A DNA stretch of 64,000 nt from assembly GCF_000502875.1 (NCBI RefSeq), contig NZ_AYWX01000002.1:31510-95509 (forward strand), written 5' to 3'. Positions 53,308 to 62,477 of this stretch are shown here, one piece after another. The notes under the pieces are model-generated. The model saw only the letters and a list, made by a program, of their open reading frames with translations. It ran no database searches and was not told where the DNA came from. Positions within the stretch are counted from its first letter, which is position 1. Every line of letters begins with the position of its first letter. The position numbers and the translations under genes are program-made. The DNA comes from Mesorhizobium sp. L2C084A000 (GTDB lineage Bacteria; Pseudomonadota; Alphaproteobacteria; Rhizobiales; Rhizobiaceae).

Positions 53308-56184
53308 TCACTCGGCTGCTTGAAGACTCTGCGCGTCGATGATGACCCTGATCTCGGCGCGGCAGGAGCCGCAATTCGTGCCGGCATGCAGGGCCGTGCC
53401 GATCGCCGCAACGCTGCCGCAGCCGCCGCGCACCGCTTCCGCGATCTGGTTGGCGCCGACGCCGAAACAGGAGCAGACGATGGCGCCGCGGTCGACGTCG
53501 ATCCCGCCCGGTCGTCCGGCTACGATCGCCAACCTGCCGCGCCGGTCGACATGATCGGCACTCAACTGTTCCGCCGCCCAGCCGCGCGACACGGCGACCG
53601 GGCCGGGTGCGACGAACAAGGCGGCTGACAGTTGATCGCCGTCGAAGGCGGCGATGCGATGCTGGCCGGCGTCGCGGTCATGATAGGCGAGCATTTCCGC
53701 ACCCGGTGACACGCCGAACAGTGACCCGGCAAAGCCAGCCCAATCGATGTCGTCTTCGGCAAAGGCAAGCTCGACCCGCCAGCCGCCCTTGCATTTGGCC
53801 ACGGCCCAGTAGGCCGCGGTATCAGGCTCAGGCCTGCGCCGCGTCACCGCAAAGCCAAAGGCCTTTGCGGCGAATTTCTCGATGCGGGCGGCGACATGTT
53901 TCAGCGCCGGCTGGCCGGAAATGGGATCGGTCAGCGGCGCGGTCAGCGTGTCGAGCCGGCCCCTTGCCGCAAACTGATCGGTCCAGTGCATCGGCGCAAA
54001 CAGGCTGCCCTGGCGCTGGCGCGCCGTCACCAGCGCGCGCACCAGCACGTCGCCGCGCGGGCTGGAAACCCGCGCGATGTCGGCGTCGCCGATGCCGAAG
54101 CGCTGCGCATCCGCCGGGTGGATTTCTACGAAGGGCTCGGCGATGTGCTGCGACAAACGCGGGCTTTTGCCGGTTCGCGTCATGGTGTGCCAATGGTCGC
54201 GGATACGGCCGGTATTGAGGATCAGCGGATAGTCCGGGCTGGTGCGGACTTCCGTGGTGGGGCGGATGGCGATGAAGCGCGCTTTGCGGTCGGGCGTGTA
54301 GAAATTGCCGTCGGCGAAGAAGCGGGTGGTGTTACCTTCCAGCCTCTGCCCGGCCCGAAGATGCTCGTCCGACTGATGTCGAGCTTGAGCACCCCCCTCT
54401 GTCCTGCCGGACATCTCCCCCGCAAGGAGGGAGATTGGCAGCTTTGATGCTCGCATATCTCCTGCATTGTTTGTAATTGGCGAAGGCCGTGGTGGCAGCC
54501 GATCTCCCCCCTTGCGGGGGAGATGGCCGGCAGGCCAGAGGGGGGTGGCTGGGCTCGGCGCCGGCCATTGGAACGGCTCCAGCGCCTCATACTCCTCCGC
54601 ATCAACCCCGGCATAAGCACCAATATCGAAATCCCGCGCGCCATCATTCTCGAATCCTGACAGCGCGGCATGCTCGGCAAACACCTCCCCTGGCGTCGCA
54701 TAGGAAAACGCCTCGCCAAACCCCATCCGCTTGCCGACCTCAGCGACAATCCGCCAGTCGGGCCTTGCCTCGCCGGGCACGGGCAAAAACGCGCGCTGGC
54801 GCGACACACGGCGCTCTGAATTGGTGACGGTGCCATCCTTCTCGCCCCAGGCGGCGGCGGGCAGCCGGACATGGGCGTGGCGGACGGTGTCGGTCTGGGC
54901 CAGCACGTCCGACACCACCACGAACGGGCACGCCTTGATCGCCGCCTCGACGGCATCGGCGTCCGGCATCGAATCGACCGGGTTGGTGGCCATGATCCAC
55001 AGCGCCTTGATCCGCCCGTCGGCCAGCGCCTGGAACATCTCGACTGCCTTCAGGCCGGGCTTTCCGGCAATGGCCGGCGCGTTCCAGAAGCGCTGCACGC
55101 GGTCGCGATGGTCGGGGTTTTCGATTTCCATATGCGCGGCGAGCATGTTGGCCATGCCGCCGACCTCGCGGCCGCCCATGGCGTTGGGCTGGCCGGTCAC
55201 CGAAAACGGCCCTGCTCCGGGTTTGCCGATGCGGCCGGTGGCGAGATGGCAGTTGATGATGGCGTTGACCTTGTCGGTGCCGGATGACGACTGGTTCACA
55301 CCCTGGCTGTAAACCGTCACCGTTTTCGCCGTTGCCGCAAACAGGCTGTAGAAACGGCCAAGCTCGTCCTCGCTCAGGCCCGTGCCGGCAGCGACGCCGG
55401 CCAGGTCGAGCGCGGAGGCCGCGAAAAGCGCTTGCCCGAAGCCGGTCGTGTGCGTCGTGATGTAGGCGCGGTCGAGCGCATTGTGCTGGCCGAGATAAGC
55501 GAGCAGCCCGGTGAACAAAGCGACGTCGCCATCCGGCGCGATCGCCAGATGCATGTCGGCGATGTCAGCGGTCATGGTGCGCCGCGGATCGACCAGGACG
55601 ATCTTCATCTCCGGCCGCTTTTCCCGGGCAGCCGCGATGCGCTGGTAGAGCACCGGATGGCACCAGGCGAGATTGGAGCCGACCAGCACGATCAGGTCGG
55701 CCAATTCCAGATCCTCATAGGTTCCCGGCACGGTGTCGGAGCCGAAAGCGCGGCGGTGGCCGGCGACCGAGGAGGCCATGCACAGGCGCGAATTGGTGTC
55801 GATGTTGGCCGAGCCGACAAAACCCTTCATCAGCTTGTTGGCGACGTAATAGTCCTCGGTCAGCAACTGGCCCGAAACATAGAAGGCGACCGCATCCGGG
55901 CCATGCTCGGCGATGGTTTGCGAGAAGGTCGAGGCGACAAGGTCGAGCGCCTCGTCCCAGCCGGCGCGGCGGCCGTGGACCTCCGGATGCAGCAGCCTGC
56001 CGTCGAGGTCGATGGTCTCGGCGAGTGCCGAGCCCTTGGAGCAGAGCCGGCCGAAATTGGCCGGGTGGTCGGGGTCGCCGCGGACGGACACCTGCCCGTC
56101 CGCGGTGGCCTTCGCCAGCACGCCGCAGCCCACCCCGCAATAGGGGCAGGTGGTCCTCACCTCGCGCGCTTCGTCGATCTCCAT
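53308..56184 (-). CDS. nasA: Assimilatory nitrate reductase catalytic subunit with in-frame repeat insertion
   Basis: A 958-residue molybdenum bis-MGD enzyme that reduces nitrate to nitrite in the cytoplasm. The N-terminal [4Fe-4S] ligands are CPYCGVGC with a later C in GRLCSKGSALAE. The C-terminal BFD-like [2Fe-2S] domain is seen in VCSCFGVGANQI and GTNCGSCRAEI. ATG 56184 starts four bases after the nirD stop. Residues about 547-598 come from a palindromic repeat (54390-54547) that keeps the frame and lies in the linker before RFFADGNFYTPD; without it the length would be near 905, as usual. Last gene of the nitrate operon. Confidence 0.94.
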   Translation of the reverse strand: MEIDEAREVRTTCPYCGVGCGVLAKATADGQVSVRGDPDHPANFGRLCSKGSALAETIDLDGRLLHPEVHGRRAGWDEALDLVASTFSQTIAEHGPDAVAFYVSGQLLTEDYYVANKLMKGFVGSANIDTNSRLCMASSVAGHRRAFGSDTVPGTYEDLELADLIVLVGSNLAWCHPVLYQRIAAAREKRPEMKIVLVDPRRTMTADIADMHLAIAPDGDVALFTGLLAYLGQHNALDRAYITTHTTGFGQALFAASALDLAGVAAGTGLSEDELGRFYSLFAATAKTVTVYSQGVNQSSSGTDKVNAIINCHLATGRIGKPGAGPFSVTGQPNAMGGREVGGMANMLAAHMEIENPDHRDRVQRFWNAPAIAGKPGLKAVEMFQALADGRIKALWIMATNPVDSMPDADAVEAAIKACPFVVVSDVLAQTDTVRHAHVRLPAAAWGEKDGTVTNSERRVSRQRAFLPVPGEARPDWRIVAEVGKRMGFGEAFSYATPGEVFAEHAALSGFENDGARDFDIGAYAGVDAEEYEALEPFQWPAPSPATPLWPAGHLPRKGGDRLPPRPSPITNNAGDMRASKLPISLLAGEMSGRTEGGAQARHQSDEHLRAGQRLEGNTTRFFADGNFYTPDRKARFIAIRPTTEVRTSPDYPLILNTGRIRDHWHTMTRTGKSPRLSQHIAEPFVEIHPADAQRFGIGDADIARVSSPRGDVLVRALVTARQRQGSLFAPMHWTDQFAARGRLDTLTAPLTDPISGQPALKHVAARIEKFAAKAFGFAVTRRRPEPDTAAYWAVAKCKGGWRVELAFAEDDIDWAGFAGSLFGVSPGAEMLAYHDRDAGQHRIAAFDGDQLSAALFVAPGPVAVSRGWAAEQLSADHVDRRGRLAIVAGRPGGIDVDRGAIVCSCFGVGANQIAEAVRGGCGSVAAIGTALHAGTNCGSCRAEIRVIIDAQSLQAAE
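54390..54547. repeat. Palindromic repeat element inserted inside nasA
   Basis: Two 53-base arms (54390-54442 and 54495-54547) are inverted copies matching at 48 of 53 positions; both arms carry CACCCCCCTCTG at the outer end and the word ATCTCCCCCGCAAGG inside. The centre is 52 bases. The design is that of rhizobial intergenic mosaic/palindromic elements, but here the element is inside a coding region and read through without stops. Confidence 0.85.
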
Positions 56185-56188
56185 GGGT

Positions 56189-56518
56189 TCAGGCCGCGCG
56201 GCTGGCCAGCGCTTCCAGCGCAATGAACAGACGCTCGCCTTCGACCCGCACCGGAATGGTGCGCACCGCGCCCTCGTCGGCGCCGAGCGCCTTGCCCGTC
56301 TCCAACGAAATCACCCAATTGTGCAAGGGACAGGTCACCGCCGCACCGTGCACGATGCCCTGGCTGAGCGGTCCGCCTCTGTGCGGGCAATGGTCGTCGA
56401 TGGCATAGACCTGATCGTCCAGGGTGCGGAATACGGCGATTTTTCCCTCGGGCGTTGCGACGCAGCGCGCGCCGCGGCGAGGGATGTCGGAGATGGAGCC
56501 GATTGCTACCCAGTTCAT
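56189..56518 (-). CDS. nirD: Nitrite reductase (NADH) small subunit
   Basis: A 109-residue Rieske-fold protein. The Rieske ligands are present: CPHRGGPLSQG and CPLHNWVISL, as in the cluster-bearing NirD type. It partners NirB in reducing nitrite to ammonium. ATG 56518 has AGAGGAAA upstream, directly after a hairpin repeat that separates it from nirB. nasA begins four bases after its stop. Confidence 0.93.
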   Translation of the reverse strand: MNWVAIGSISDIPRRGARCVATPEGKIAVFRTLDDQVYAIDDHCPHRGGPLSQGIVHGAAVTCPLHNWVISLETGKALGADEGAVRTIPVRVEGERLFIALEALASRAA

Positions 56519-56535
56519 CTAGATTTCCTCTTTGC

Positions 56536-56580
56536 GCGTGTTCTTGACCGAAAACCGGTTTCCACTTTTCGGGAACACGC
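56536..56580. repeat. Hairpin-forming repeat between nirB and nirD
   Basis: Outer arms GCGTGTTC / GAACACGC and inner arms CCGAAAA / TTTTCGG fold into a hairpin with a 4-base bulge and the central CCGGTTTCCAC. The same kind of sequence (CCGAAAACCGGTTTCCAC core) is, from memory, a very common rhizobial palindrome. It abuts the nirB stop exactly. Confidence 0.75.
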
Positions 56581-59031
56581 TCACTCCGCCGCCTGCGCAA
56601 ACCCGACCGAGGCCATCGGCCGGAATTCGTGCTTGTCCTTGCCGGAAACGCGTTCCGACCACGGGTCGACCTGGGCGAATTTCTGGCTGAAGACGAAACG
56701 GTCGTAATAGGCCTTGCGCTTGTCGCCATCGTCCATGATCTGACGCTTGATCTCGGGGATGCCGATGCGCTTGGCCCATTTGTAGATGCGCTCGAGATAG
56801 CGGCCCTGCTCGCGATACATCTGCGTCAGCGCCACGATATGCTCCAGCGCCTCGTCCTCGGTCCTGACCAGGCCGAGCACCTCGGTGCCCTTGATGTCGA
56901 GGCCGGCCGCCCCGGCAAAATGGATCTCATAACCACTGTCGACGCAGATCACGCCGACATCCTTGCAGGTCGCCTCGGCGCAGTTGCGCGGACAGCCCGA
57001 CACCGCCATCTTGACCTTGGCCGGCGTCCACGAGCCCCACATGAATTTTTCGATGCGGACGCCGAAGCCCGTAGAATCCTGCGTGCCGAACCGGCACCAG
57101 TCTGAGCCGACGCAGGTCTTCACCGTGCGCAACCCCTTGGCATAGGCGTGGCCGGAGACGAAGCCGGCCTGACCGAGATCGGCCCACACTGCCGGCAGGT
57201 CCTCCTTGCGGATGCCGAGCATGTCGATGCGCTGGCCGCCGGTGACCTTGACCATCGGAATTTCGAACTTGTCGACGACGTCGGCGATGGCGCGCAGTTC
57301 GGCGGCATTGGTCACCCCACCCCACATGCGCGGCACCACCGAATAGGTCCCATCCTTCTGGATGTTGGCGTGGACGCGCTCGTTGATGAAGCGCGACTGG
57401 TAATCGTCGGCGTAGTCATCCGGCCAGTCGCAGACGAGGTAGTAGTTGAGCGCCGGCCGGCATTTGGCGCAGCCGCAGGAGGTCGTCCATTCCAGTTCCT
57501 GCATGACGGCGGGAATGGTCTTCAGGCTCTTGGCCTTGATCAGCCGGCGCACCTCGTCATGGCCGAGGGTGGTGCAGGAGCACATCGGCTGCACGGCGGC
57601 GGGGTTGTACGTGTCGCCGAGGGTCAGCACCATCAGCTTTTCAACCAGCCCGGTGCAGGAGCCGCAGGAGGCCGACGCCTTGGTGTGGGCGCGCACGTCG
57701 TCAAGCGAGGTCAGGCCCTTGGCCGTGATCGCGCCGGTGATCTTCCCCTTGCAAACGCCGTTGCAGCCGCAGATTTCCGCATCATCCGGCAAGGCTGCAA
57801 CGGCCGCCATAGGGTCCAGCGGGGCACCCCCCTGGTAGGACTGGCCGAAGATGAGCGTGTCGCGCATTTCGGAAATGTCGGTCTGCTTCTTCTTGAGGTC
57901 GTTGAACCAGGCGCCGTCAGCCGTCTCGCCATAGAGCACGGTGCCGATGATGCGGTCATCCTTCAGCACCAGGCGCTTGTAGACGCCTGCGGCGGCGTCG
58001 CGCAGCACGATCTCCTGGCGATCCTCGCCCTCGGCGAAGTCGCCGAGCGAGAACAGCTCGATGCCGGTGACCTTGAGCTTGGTCGGCGTGTCCATATGGA
58101 CGAAGGCCGCCGCCGCGTCGCCGGCAAGCTGGCTGGCGGTCACGCGCGCCATCTCGTAGAGCGGTGCGACGAGGCCGTAGACTTGGCCGTTGACCTCGGC
58201 ACATTCGCCGAGCGCGTAGATGTCGGGATCGTTGCTGCGCATGCCGGCGTCGACGACGATGCCCCTGTTGACGGCGATGCCGGCCTGTTTCGCCAGCGCC
58301 GAATTCGGCCTGATGCCGACGGCCATCACCACAAGCGTTGCTGGGATAATGGTGCCGTCAGCGAGCTCCACCTGCCCGACCTTGCCGTTGCCTGTGATCG
58401 CCTGTGTGTTGGCCTTGGTGATGACCTTGATGCCGCGCTGTTCCACCGCACGCTGCAAGAGATAGCCGGCCGCGGGATCGAGCTGGCGCTCCATCAGCGT
58501 CGGCATGACATGCAGCACGGTGACGTCCATGCCTTGCGCGTTCAGCCCTGCTGCCGCCTCCAGCCCGAGCAGGCCGCCGCCGATGACCACCGCCTTGGCC
58601 CGCGACTGGGCGGCAAGCATCATCGCCTGCACGTCGTCGAGATCGCGATAGGTCAGCACGCCCGGCAGGTCATGGCCGGGCACCGGAATGATGAACGGCA
58701 CCGAGCCGGTGGCGATGACGAGCTTGTCATAGGGTTCGGTGACGCCATGATCGGAGGTGACGGTCTTCGCCGCTCGGTCGATGGCGACGATCTTGTGGCC
58801 CTTGTAGAGGGTGATGTTGTTGGCGATGTACCAGCCGTCGCCGTGGATGATGATCTCCTCATAGGCTTTCTCGCCCGACAGCACCGGCGACAGCATGATG
58901 CGGTCGTAATTAACGCGCGGCTCGGCGTTGAAGATGGTGACGGTGTAGCGGCCCGGAGCCTGTTCCAGCAGGTGCTCCAGCATGCGCCCCGGGGCCATGC
59001 CATTGCCGATGATGACAAGTCTTTCGCTCAT
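56581..59031 (-). CDS. nirB: Nitrite reductase (NADH) large subunit
   Basis: An 816-residue cytoplasmic siroheme enzyme that reduces nitrite to ammonium with NADH. Domains in order: FAD/NAD-binding (LVIIGNGMAPGRMLEHLL and AVVIGGGLLGLEAAAGL), a BFD-like [2Fe-2S] region (CGCNGVCKGKITGAI and CGSCTGLVEKL), and the siroheme/[4Fe-4S] domain with TCVGSDWCRFGTQDS and SGCPRNCAEATCKD. Length is normal. It is four bases after the nrtD stop. Confidence 0.96.
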   Translation of the reverse strand: MSERLVIIGNGMAPGRMLEHLLEQAPGRYTVTIFNAEPRVNYDRIMLSPVLSGEKAYEEIIIHGDGWYIANNITLYKGHKIVAIDRAAKTVTSDHGVTEPYDKLVIATGSVPFIIPVPGHDLPGVLTYRDLDDVQAMMLAAQSRAKAVVIGGGLLGLEAAAGLNAQGMDVTVLHVMPTLMERQLDPAAGYLLQRAVEQRGIKVITKANTQAITGNGKVGQVELADGTIIPATLVVMAVGIRPNSALAKQAGIAVNRGIVVDAGMRSNDPDIYALGECAEVNGQVYGLVAPLYEMARVTASQLAGDAAAAFVHMDTPTKLKVTGIELFSLGDFAEGEDRQEIVLRDAAAGVYKRLVLKDDRIIGTVLYGETADGAWFNDLKKKQTDISEMRDTLIFGQSYQGGAPLDPMAAVAALPDDAEICGCNGVCKGKITGAITAKGLTSLDDVRAHTKASASCGSCTGLVEKLMVLTLGDTYNPAAVQPMCSCTTLGHDEVRRLIKAKSLKTIPAVMQELEWTTSCGCAKCRPALNYYLVCDWPDDYADDYQSRFINERVHANIQKDGTYSVVPRMWGGVTNAAELRAIADVVDKFEIPMVKVTGGQRIDMLGIRKEDLPAVWADLGQAGFVSGHAYAKGLRTVKTCVGSDWCRFGTQDSTGFGVRIEKFMWGSWTPAKVKMAVSGCPRNCAEATCKDVGVICVDSGYEIHFAGAAGLDIKGTEVLGLVRTEDEALEHIVALTQMYREQGRYLERIYKWAKRIGIPEIKRQIMDDGDKRKAYYDRFVFSQKFAQVDPWSERVSGKDKHEFRPMASVGFAQAAE

Positions 59032-59035
59032 GGTG

Positions 59036-59833
<798 letters not shown>

Positions 59834-59843
59834 CGCCCTCTCC

Positions 59844-60734
59844 TCACTTTGCCGTTGTGCCGCGGGTGACGAAGGCGCCGACCGCCGCGACCAGACGGTC
59901 GAGGCAGAAGCCGGTGACGCCGATATAGGCGAGCGCCACGATGATGTCGGGCAGCCGCGACGAGTTCCACGCGTCCCAGATGAAGAAGCCGATGCCGACG
60001 CCGCCGGTCAGCATTTCGGCGGCGACGATGGCGAGCCAGGACAGGCCGATGCCGATCCTCAGGCCGGTGAAGATGTAGGGCGCGGCGGCCGGTACCATGA
60101 TCTTGACGAAGAATTCGAACTGGTTGAGCCGCAGGATGCGCGAGACGTTGCGGTAATCCTCGGGGATGTTGCGCACGCCGACGGCGGTGTTGATGATGAT
60201 TGGCCAGATCGACGTGATGAAGATGACGAAGATCGCCGACGGGCTGGAATCGCGGAACGCCGCCAGCGACAGCGGCAGCCAGGCCAGCGGCGGCACCGTG
60301 CGCAGGATCTGGAACACCGGGTCGAGGCCGCGCATCGCCCAGATCGACTGGCCGACCAGCGCGCCGAGCGCGACGCCGACCACCGCCGCCAGGCCGAAAC
60401 CGATGGCGACACGCTGCAGCGAGATCAGCACGCGCCATGCCAGGCCGATATCCTGCGGGCCATTGTCGAAGAACGGATGCGCGATCAAATCGTAGGCCTC
60501 GTTCCACACCTGGGTCGGCGGCGGCAGGCTTGATGTGGGCGACGAACAGGCGATCTGCCAGACGACCAGCATGACGGCGATGACTACGATCGGCGGTAGC
60601 AGCGCGCTCGCCAGTTTGCCGGCAATCGCCAGCGGATCGAAGCGACGTCGTGCCTTTGCGGTGAAGGCGATGACCTCCGCCGGCTTCGCAGGAAAGGCCT
60701 TCACCTTGGTGTCCTCGATAGTCTGGATCGACAT
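59844..60734 (-). CDS. nrtB: Nitrate ABC transporter permease
   Basis: A 296-residue inner-membrane permease with the NrtB-type sequences FQILRTVPPLAWLPLSLAAF and IFVIFITSIWPIIINTAVGV, and the EAA-like region EDYRNVSRILRLNQFEFFVK. It lies 70 bases after the nrtA stop. The start ATG at 60734 is followed by a cytoplasmic tail before the first helix near residue 50. Confidence 0.94.
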   Translation of the reverse strand: MSIQTIEDTKVKAFPAKPAEVIAFTAKARRRFDPLAIAGKLASALLPPIVVIAVMLVVWQIACSSPTSSLPPPTQVWNEAYDLIAHPFFDNGPQDIGLAWRVLISLQRVAIGFGLAAVVGVALGALVGQSIWAMRGLDPVFQILRTVPPLAWLPLSLAAFRDSSPSAIFVIFITSIWPIIINTAVGVRNIPEDYRNVSRILRLNQFEFFVKIMVPAAAPYIFTGLRIGIGLSWLAIVAAEMLTGGVGIGFFIWDAWNSSRLPDIIVALAYIGVTGFCLDRLVAAVGAFVTRGTTAK

Positions 60735-60804
60735 GTCTGGGGAAAACTCCGTGGGGCAGATAATTCGAGCGACAAACGGCGCAATGCGCCGTTTGCGCAG
60801 AGGT

Positions 60805-62121
60805 TCAAGCCGATGCCTTGATCTTCAGGCTGTCGAGATAGGCCGACGGGTTGGCCGGATCGAAGATCTTGCCGTCGAAGAAGGTCTCGACGCCGCGCGA
60901 CGACGACGCCGGAACGTCGGCTGCCGCGACGCCGAGATCCTTGGCCGCCTCGCGCCACAGATCCTCGCGGTTGACCTGATCGACCAGCGCCTTGATGTCG
61001 GTGGTCGGCGCGAATTTGCCCCAGCGGATGTTCTCGGCGAGGAACCACGCATCATGGCTCTTGAACGGATAGGAGACGCCACCTTTCCAGAACTTCATGT
61101 AGAGATCGGTGCCGTTGGCGACGCGGCCATTGCCGTAGTTGATGTCGCCCTTGAGGCGGCCGATGATGTCGGCGACAGGCACGTTCATCCATTGCCGCTT
61201 GCCGATGATGGCGGCCATCTCGTCCTTGTTGTCGCTGGCCTCGCACCATTGCTGGGCTTCCATGACGGCCATCAGGATCGCCTTGGTGGCGTTCGGGTAT
61301 TTCTCGATGAATTCGGCACGCAGGCCGAGCGCCTTTTCCGGATGGCCCTTCCACAATTCGCCCGTCGTGGCGGCGGTGAAGCCGACGCCCTGATGGACGA
61401 GCTGCTCGTTCCACGGCTCGCCGACGCAGAACACGTCCATGTTGCCAACCTTCATGTTGGCCACCATCTGCGGCGGCGGCACGACGATGGTCGAAACGTC
61501 CTTGTCGGGATCGATGCCGCCGGCGGCCAGCCAGTAGCGCAGCCAGAGATCATGGGTGCCGCCCGGGAAGGTCATGGCGGCCTTGATTTCCTTGCCGGCC
61601 GCCTTCTTGGCGGCAAAGGCGTCTTTCAGCTTCGAGGCATCGAGGCCGACGCCGGTGCCGGCATATTCCTGGGCGACCGAAATGCCTTGGCAGTCGTAGT
61701 TGAGCCGCGCCACGATCGCCATCGGCATCGGCTGGTTGTTCTGTGTCACCTTGCCGGTGTGCATGAGGTAAGGCAGCGGCGTCAGAATATGGGCACCGTC
61801 GATGCCGTTGGCGGCGCCGCCGAGCATCAGATTGTCGCGCGTCGCGCCCCAGGAGGCCTGCTTGAGCACCTCGACATCGGGCATGCCGAACTTGGCGAAC
61901 AGCCCCTTCTCCTTGGCGATCATCAGCGGTGCCGCATCGGTGAGGGCAATGAAGCCGAGCTTGGCGCCGGTGACCTCCGGAGTGGCGGTCGCAGCATAGG
62001 CGCCGGAAGGGAAGAGCTTGCGGGCCGCCACGAACAGGCCGGCCGTCATTGCACTGCTGACCAGAAAATCGCGGCGCGTCATGTCTTTGAGGGTCGTTCC
62101 AGTCCTGATCCGTTTCGTCAT
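60805..62121 (-). CDS. nrtA: Nitrate ABC transporter substrate-binding protein
   Basis: A 438-residue NrtA/CmpA-type binding protein. ATG 62121 has GGAGA upstream and precedes a twin-arginine signal, MTRRDFLVSSAMTAGLFVAA. Family features include LGFIALTDAAPLMIAKEKGL, GGTHDLWLRYWLAAGGIDPD and DVFCVGEPWNEQLVHQGVGF. It is the first gene of the nitrate operon and is read through a 180-base leader with an ANTAR-type hairpin and an attenuator. Confidence 0.95.
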   Translation of the reverse strand: MTKRIRTGTTLKDMTRRDFLVSSAMTAGLFVAARKLFPSGAYAATATPEVTGAKLGFIALTDAAPLMIAKEKGLFAKFGMPDVEVLKQASWGATRDNLMLGGAANGIDGAHILTPLPYLMHTGKVTQNNQPMPMAIVARLNYDCQGISVAQEYAGTGVGLDASKLKDAFAAKKAAGKEIKAAMTFPGGTHDLWLRYWLAAGGIDPDKDVSTIVVPPPQMVANMKVGNMDVFCVGEPWNEQLVHQGVGFTAATTGELWKGHPEKALGLRAEFIEKYPNATKAILMAVMEAQQWCEASDNKDEMAAIIGKRQWMNVPVADIIGRLKGDINYGNGRVANGTDLYMKFWKGGVSYPFKSHDAWFLAENIRWGKFAPTTDIKALVDQVNREDLWREAAKDLGVAAADVPASSSRGVETFFDGKIFDPANPSAYLDSLKIKASA

Positions 62122-62180
62122 CGTCGTCTCCGGTTGGGCGCGGCTTGGGATCCGCGTCGTCGATTGTGTGTTGATCAAAA

Positions 62181-62250
62181 CAAAAAAGCCGCCAGCCAGG
62201 TCTTCGCGTCCGGGTGACCGGGAGCGCGTATTAACCTGAGCGGCAGCTTT
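62181..62250 (-). terminator. Leader attenuator (intrinsic terminator) upstream of nrtA
   Basis: On the reverse strand, AAAGCTGCCGCTCAGG (62250-62235) pairs with CCTGGCTGGCGGCTTT (62200-62185) with a small internal loop and one G-U pair, followed directly by a run of T (TTTTTTG). It ends about 60 bases before the nrtA start, so it acts before the operon. Antitermination here by NasT is expected from the system. Confidence 0.7.
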
Positions 62251-62256
62251 GCCTGT

Positions 62257-62276
62257 GGCGCCCGCCATTGGGCGCC
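62257..62276 (-). promoter_or_regulatory. ANTAR-type hexaloop hairpin (NasT target) in nrtA leader
   Basis: The reverse strand has GGCGCCC-AATGGC-GGGCGCC: a perfect 7-bp stem with a six-base loop whose first base is A and fourth is G, the known consensus of ANTAR-protein targets. It lies seven bases before the attenuator. A second hairpin (GGCCC-TTCGC-GGGTC, 62299-62285) sits upstream where the first motif hairpin is expected, but its loop does not fit the consensus. Confidence 0.7.
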
Positions 62277-62309
62277 TGTTCCGTGACCCGCGAAGGGCCT
62301 GTCTATTTC

Positions 62310-62328
62310 AAAGCAGGAACCGTGCCAG
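62310..62328 (-). promoter_or_regulatory. Sigma-54 (-24/-12) promoter of the nitrate assimilation operon
   Basis: The reverse strand reads CTGGCACGGTTCCTGCTTT: GG and GC are separated by exactly ten bases, matching the consensus TGGCACG-N4-TTGC except for one base. Transcription would start near 62302, giving a leader of about 180 bases. NtrC would be the expected activator; no clear NtrC site was identified. Together with the two RNA elements this accounts for the 356-base gap 62122-62477. Confidence 0.75.
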
Positions 62329-62477
62329 TTTTGAGAGAGGCGAAAAAGATCAATTAAATCAGTAACCAGCGCCGATCGCGGACGCGCCGGGTCCTATGGC
62401 CGGAAGGTCAAAGATTGCTCATTCGGGCAATCGCGCGCACAATTTTTGTGCAATGCACAAGAATGACGCGGAAATGA

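Noticed and set aside
53308..56184. nasA as a pseudogene because of the repeat
   Set aside because: The insertion has no stop codon, keeps the frame, lies in a linker, and all cofactor-binding cysteines on both sides are intact.
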